Positions 6,461 through 6,984 of a stretch of DNA of 6,984 bases are shown piece after piece. Origin of the DNA: Burkholderiales bacterium. Lineage in GTDB: Bacteria; Pseudomonadota; Gammaproteobacteria; Burkholderiales; Burkholderiaceae_A. Where the stretch lies: NCBI GenBank assembly GCA_030834045.1, contig JAURFZ010000070.1, positions 1-6,984 on the forward strand, in the 5' to 3' direction. Numbering within the stretch: position 1 is the first letter of the stretch; each line of letters opens with the position of its first letter. A program made the translations under genes and the position numbers. The notes beneath the pieces are model-generated. The model was not told the origin of the DNA, made no database searches, and saw only the letters and a program-made list of their open reading frames with translations.

Positions 6461-6984
6461 GAAGTTCTGCCTCCTCTCTAAGTTCTTCCAACAAAGCATC
6501 GATGCGTTCAAACGACATGAAGCTGCACATACGATGGTTGTTCACAAGCATGACGGGCGAGTCACCACAGGCGCCCATGCACTCTCCTTCTTGAAGAGTG
6601 AATAGGCCATCGTCGGTGGTCTCGTTAAGGCCAATACCAAGCTTGGCCTTAAGGTAGGACGCAATTTTTTCGCCATCACGAAGCGCGCAAGGCAGGTTAG
6701 TACAGACCGTTAACTTGTAGCGACCAATGGGCGACTGGTTGTACATGTTGTAGAAGGTGGTGACCTCGTGTACAGCCATCGGGGCCATGCCCAGGTAGGC
6801 TGCAATTTCAACCTCGACCTCAGGCGAGATAAAACCCTTCTCAACCTGCGCAATACGAAGGGCCGCCATTACCGCGGACTGCCGCTGGTCGGCAGGGTAT
6901 TTAAGAAGTTCACGATCGATCTGTCTGTAGGCCGCTTCCGATAGCGCCCTTGCCGGCGGGCTGAGTCCACCGGCAAGATCGATA
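6447..6984 (-). CDS. nuoE: NADH-quinone oxidoreductase subunit E, 5'-truncated by the window edge
   Basis: NuoE is the 24-kDa thioredoxin-like subunit that binds [2Fe-2S] cluster N1a next to the FMN site of NuoF. The frame is open to the right edge, with 178 residues visible before the TGA. The four ligands are present: the CTNLPC pair (codons at 6704 and 6689) and the GECMGACG pair (6581 and 6569). The family landmarks KYPADQRQSAVMAALRIAQ, EVTTFYNMY and the C-terminal FMSFERIDALLEEL are also present. The ATG at 6869 is not the true start, because the conserved KYPADQRQSAV lies upstream of it. No ATG, GTG or TTG occurs in frame between 6870 and 6984, so the start is beyond the window. The visible part already exceeds the 166 residues of E. 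coli NuoE, so this protein has an N-terminal extension (IDLAGGLSPPARALSEAAY and further). Confidence 0.96.
   Translation of the reverse strand, partial: IDLAGGLSPPARALSEAAYRQIDRELLKYPADQRQSAVMAALRIAQVEKGFISPEVEVEIAAYLGMAPMAVHEVTTFYNMYNQSPIGRYKLTVCTNLPCALRDGEKIASYLKAKLGIGLNETTDDGLFTLQEGECMGACGDSPVMLVNNHRMCSFMSFERIDALLEELREEAELHGRT
6470..6475 (-). promoter_or_regulatory. Shine-Dalgarno sequence of nuoF
   Basis: AGGAGG on the minus strand, followed by the nine-base spacer CAGAACTTC and the ATG at 6460. It lies inside the last codons of nuoE and is the strongest ribosome-binding site in the window. It decides the nuoF start in favour of 6460 over the upstream ATG at 6511. Confidence 0.9.
6949..6977 (-). 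repeat. Inverted repeat (8-bp perfect stem) in the nuoE 5' coding region
   Basis: CTTGCCGG and CCGGCAAG form a perfect 8-bp inverted repeat (6949-6956 with 6970-6977) around a 13-base loop. In the nuoE mRNA it would form a stem within the codons for the N-terminal extension (LAGGLSPPAR). There is no U-run after it, so it does not look like an intrinsic terminator. It may be a modulator of nuoE translation or only chance. Confidence 0.4.

Noticed and set aside
6458..6511. The upstream ATG at 6511 as the nuoF start.
   Set aside because: It would add 17 residues without family similarity and lies within nuoE, while the ATG at 6460 has an AGGAGG at ideal spacing and gives the normal length.
1..6984. 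The possibility of a previously undescribed system hidden among the genes.
   Set aside because: Nearly every base is accounted for by seven standard complex I genes in their canonical order, with intact cofactor ligands. No extra gene, repeat array, mobile element or structured intergenic region is present.

Overview
The window is a continuous stretch of a respiratory complex I (proton-pumping NADH:ubiquinone oxidoreductase, NDH-1) operon. All genes lie on the minus strand, so transcription runs from high to low coordinates in the order nuoE-nuoF-nuoG-nuoH-nuoI-nuoJ-nuoK. nuoE is cut at its 5' end by the right window edge, and nuoK lacks only its last few codons at the left edge. The five genes between are complete and intact. 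The protein sequences read like those of a betaproteobacterium, probably Burkholderiales-like. Signs of this are the NuoH core around ERKLIGWMHVRLGPNRVGP, the NuoE motif KYPADQRQSAV, a 162-residue NuoI, a NuoG without the N7 cluster cysteines, and the NuoJ motif DPAMQVRV. This placement is recalled from family knowledge, not from a search. Base composition looks moderately GC-rich.

Layout by function. From 6984 to 2626 lies the peripheral electron-input arm: NuoE ([2Fe-2S] N1a), NuoF (FMN, NADH site, [4Fe-4S] N3) and NuoG (N1b, N5, N4). From 2624 to 1542 is NuoH, the membrane subunit that helps form the quinone site. From 1528 to 1040 is NuoI (N6a and N6b), which passes electrons towards that site. 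From 1006 to 1 are the small membrane subunits NuoJ and NuoK, part of the proton-translocating arm. Electrons flow NADH > FMN > N3 > NuoG clusters > NuoI clusters > N2 on NuoB (outside the window) > quinone, and this drives conformational and charge changes through NuoH, J and K.

The genes are tightly packed. nuoE/nuoF and nuoF/nuoG each overlap by 14 nt, nuoG/nuoH are 1 nt apart, nuoH/nuoI 13 nt, nuoI/nuoJ 33 nt, and nuoJ/nuoK overlap by 4 nt (ATGA). I see no convincing promoter, terminator, RNA gene, mobile element or CRISPR array, and no gene-free stretch longer than 33 nt.

I do not see a new biological system here. What departs from a plain nuo operon is at the protein edges: a Gly/Ser/Pro-rich tail on NuoJ with a short in-frame duplication, a Lys/Ala-rich linker inside NuoG, an N-terminal extension of NuoE whose coding sequence holds an 8-bp perfect inverted repeat, and uneven ribosome-binding-site strength along the operon.
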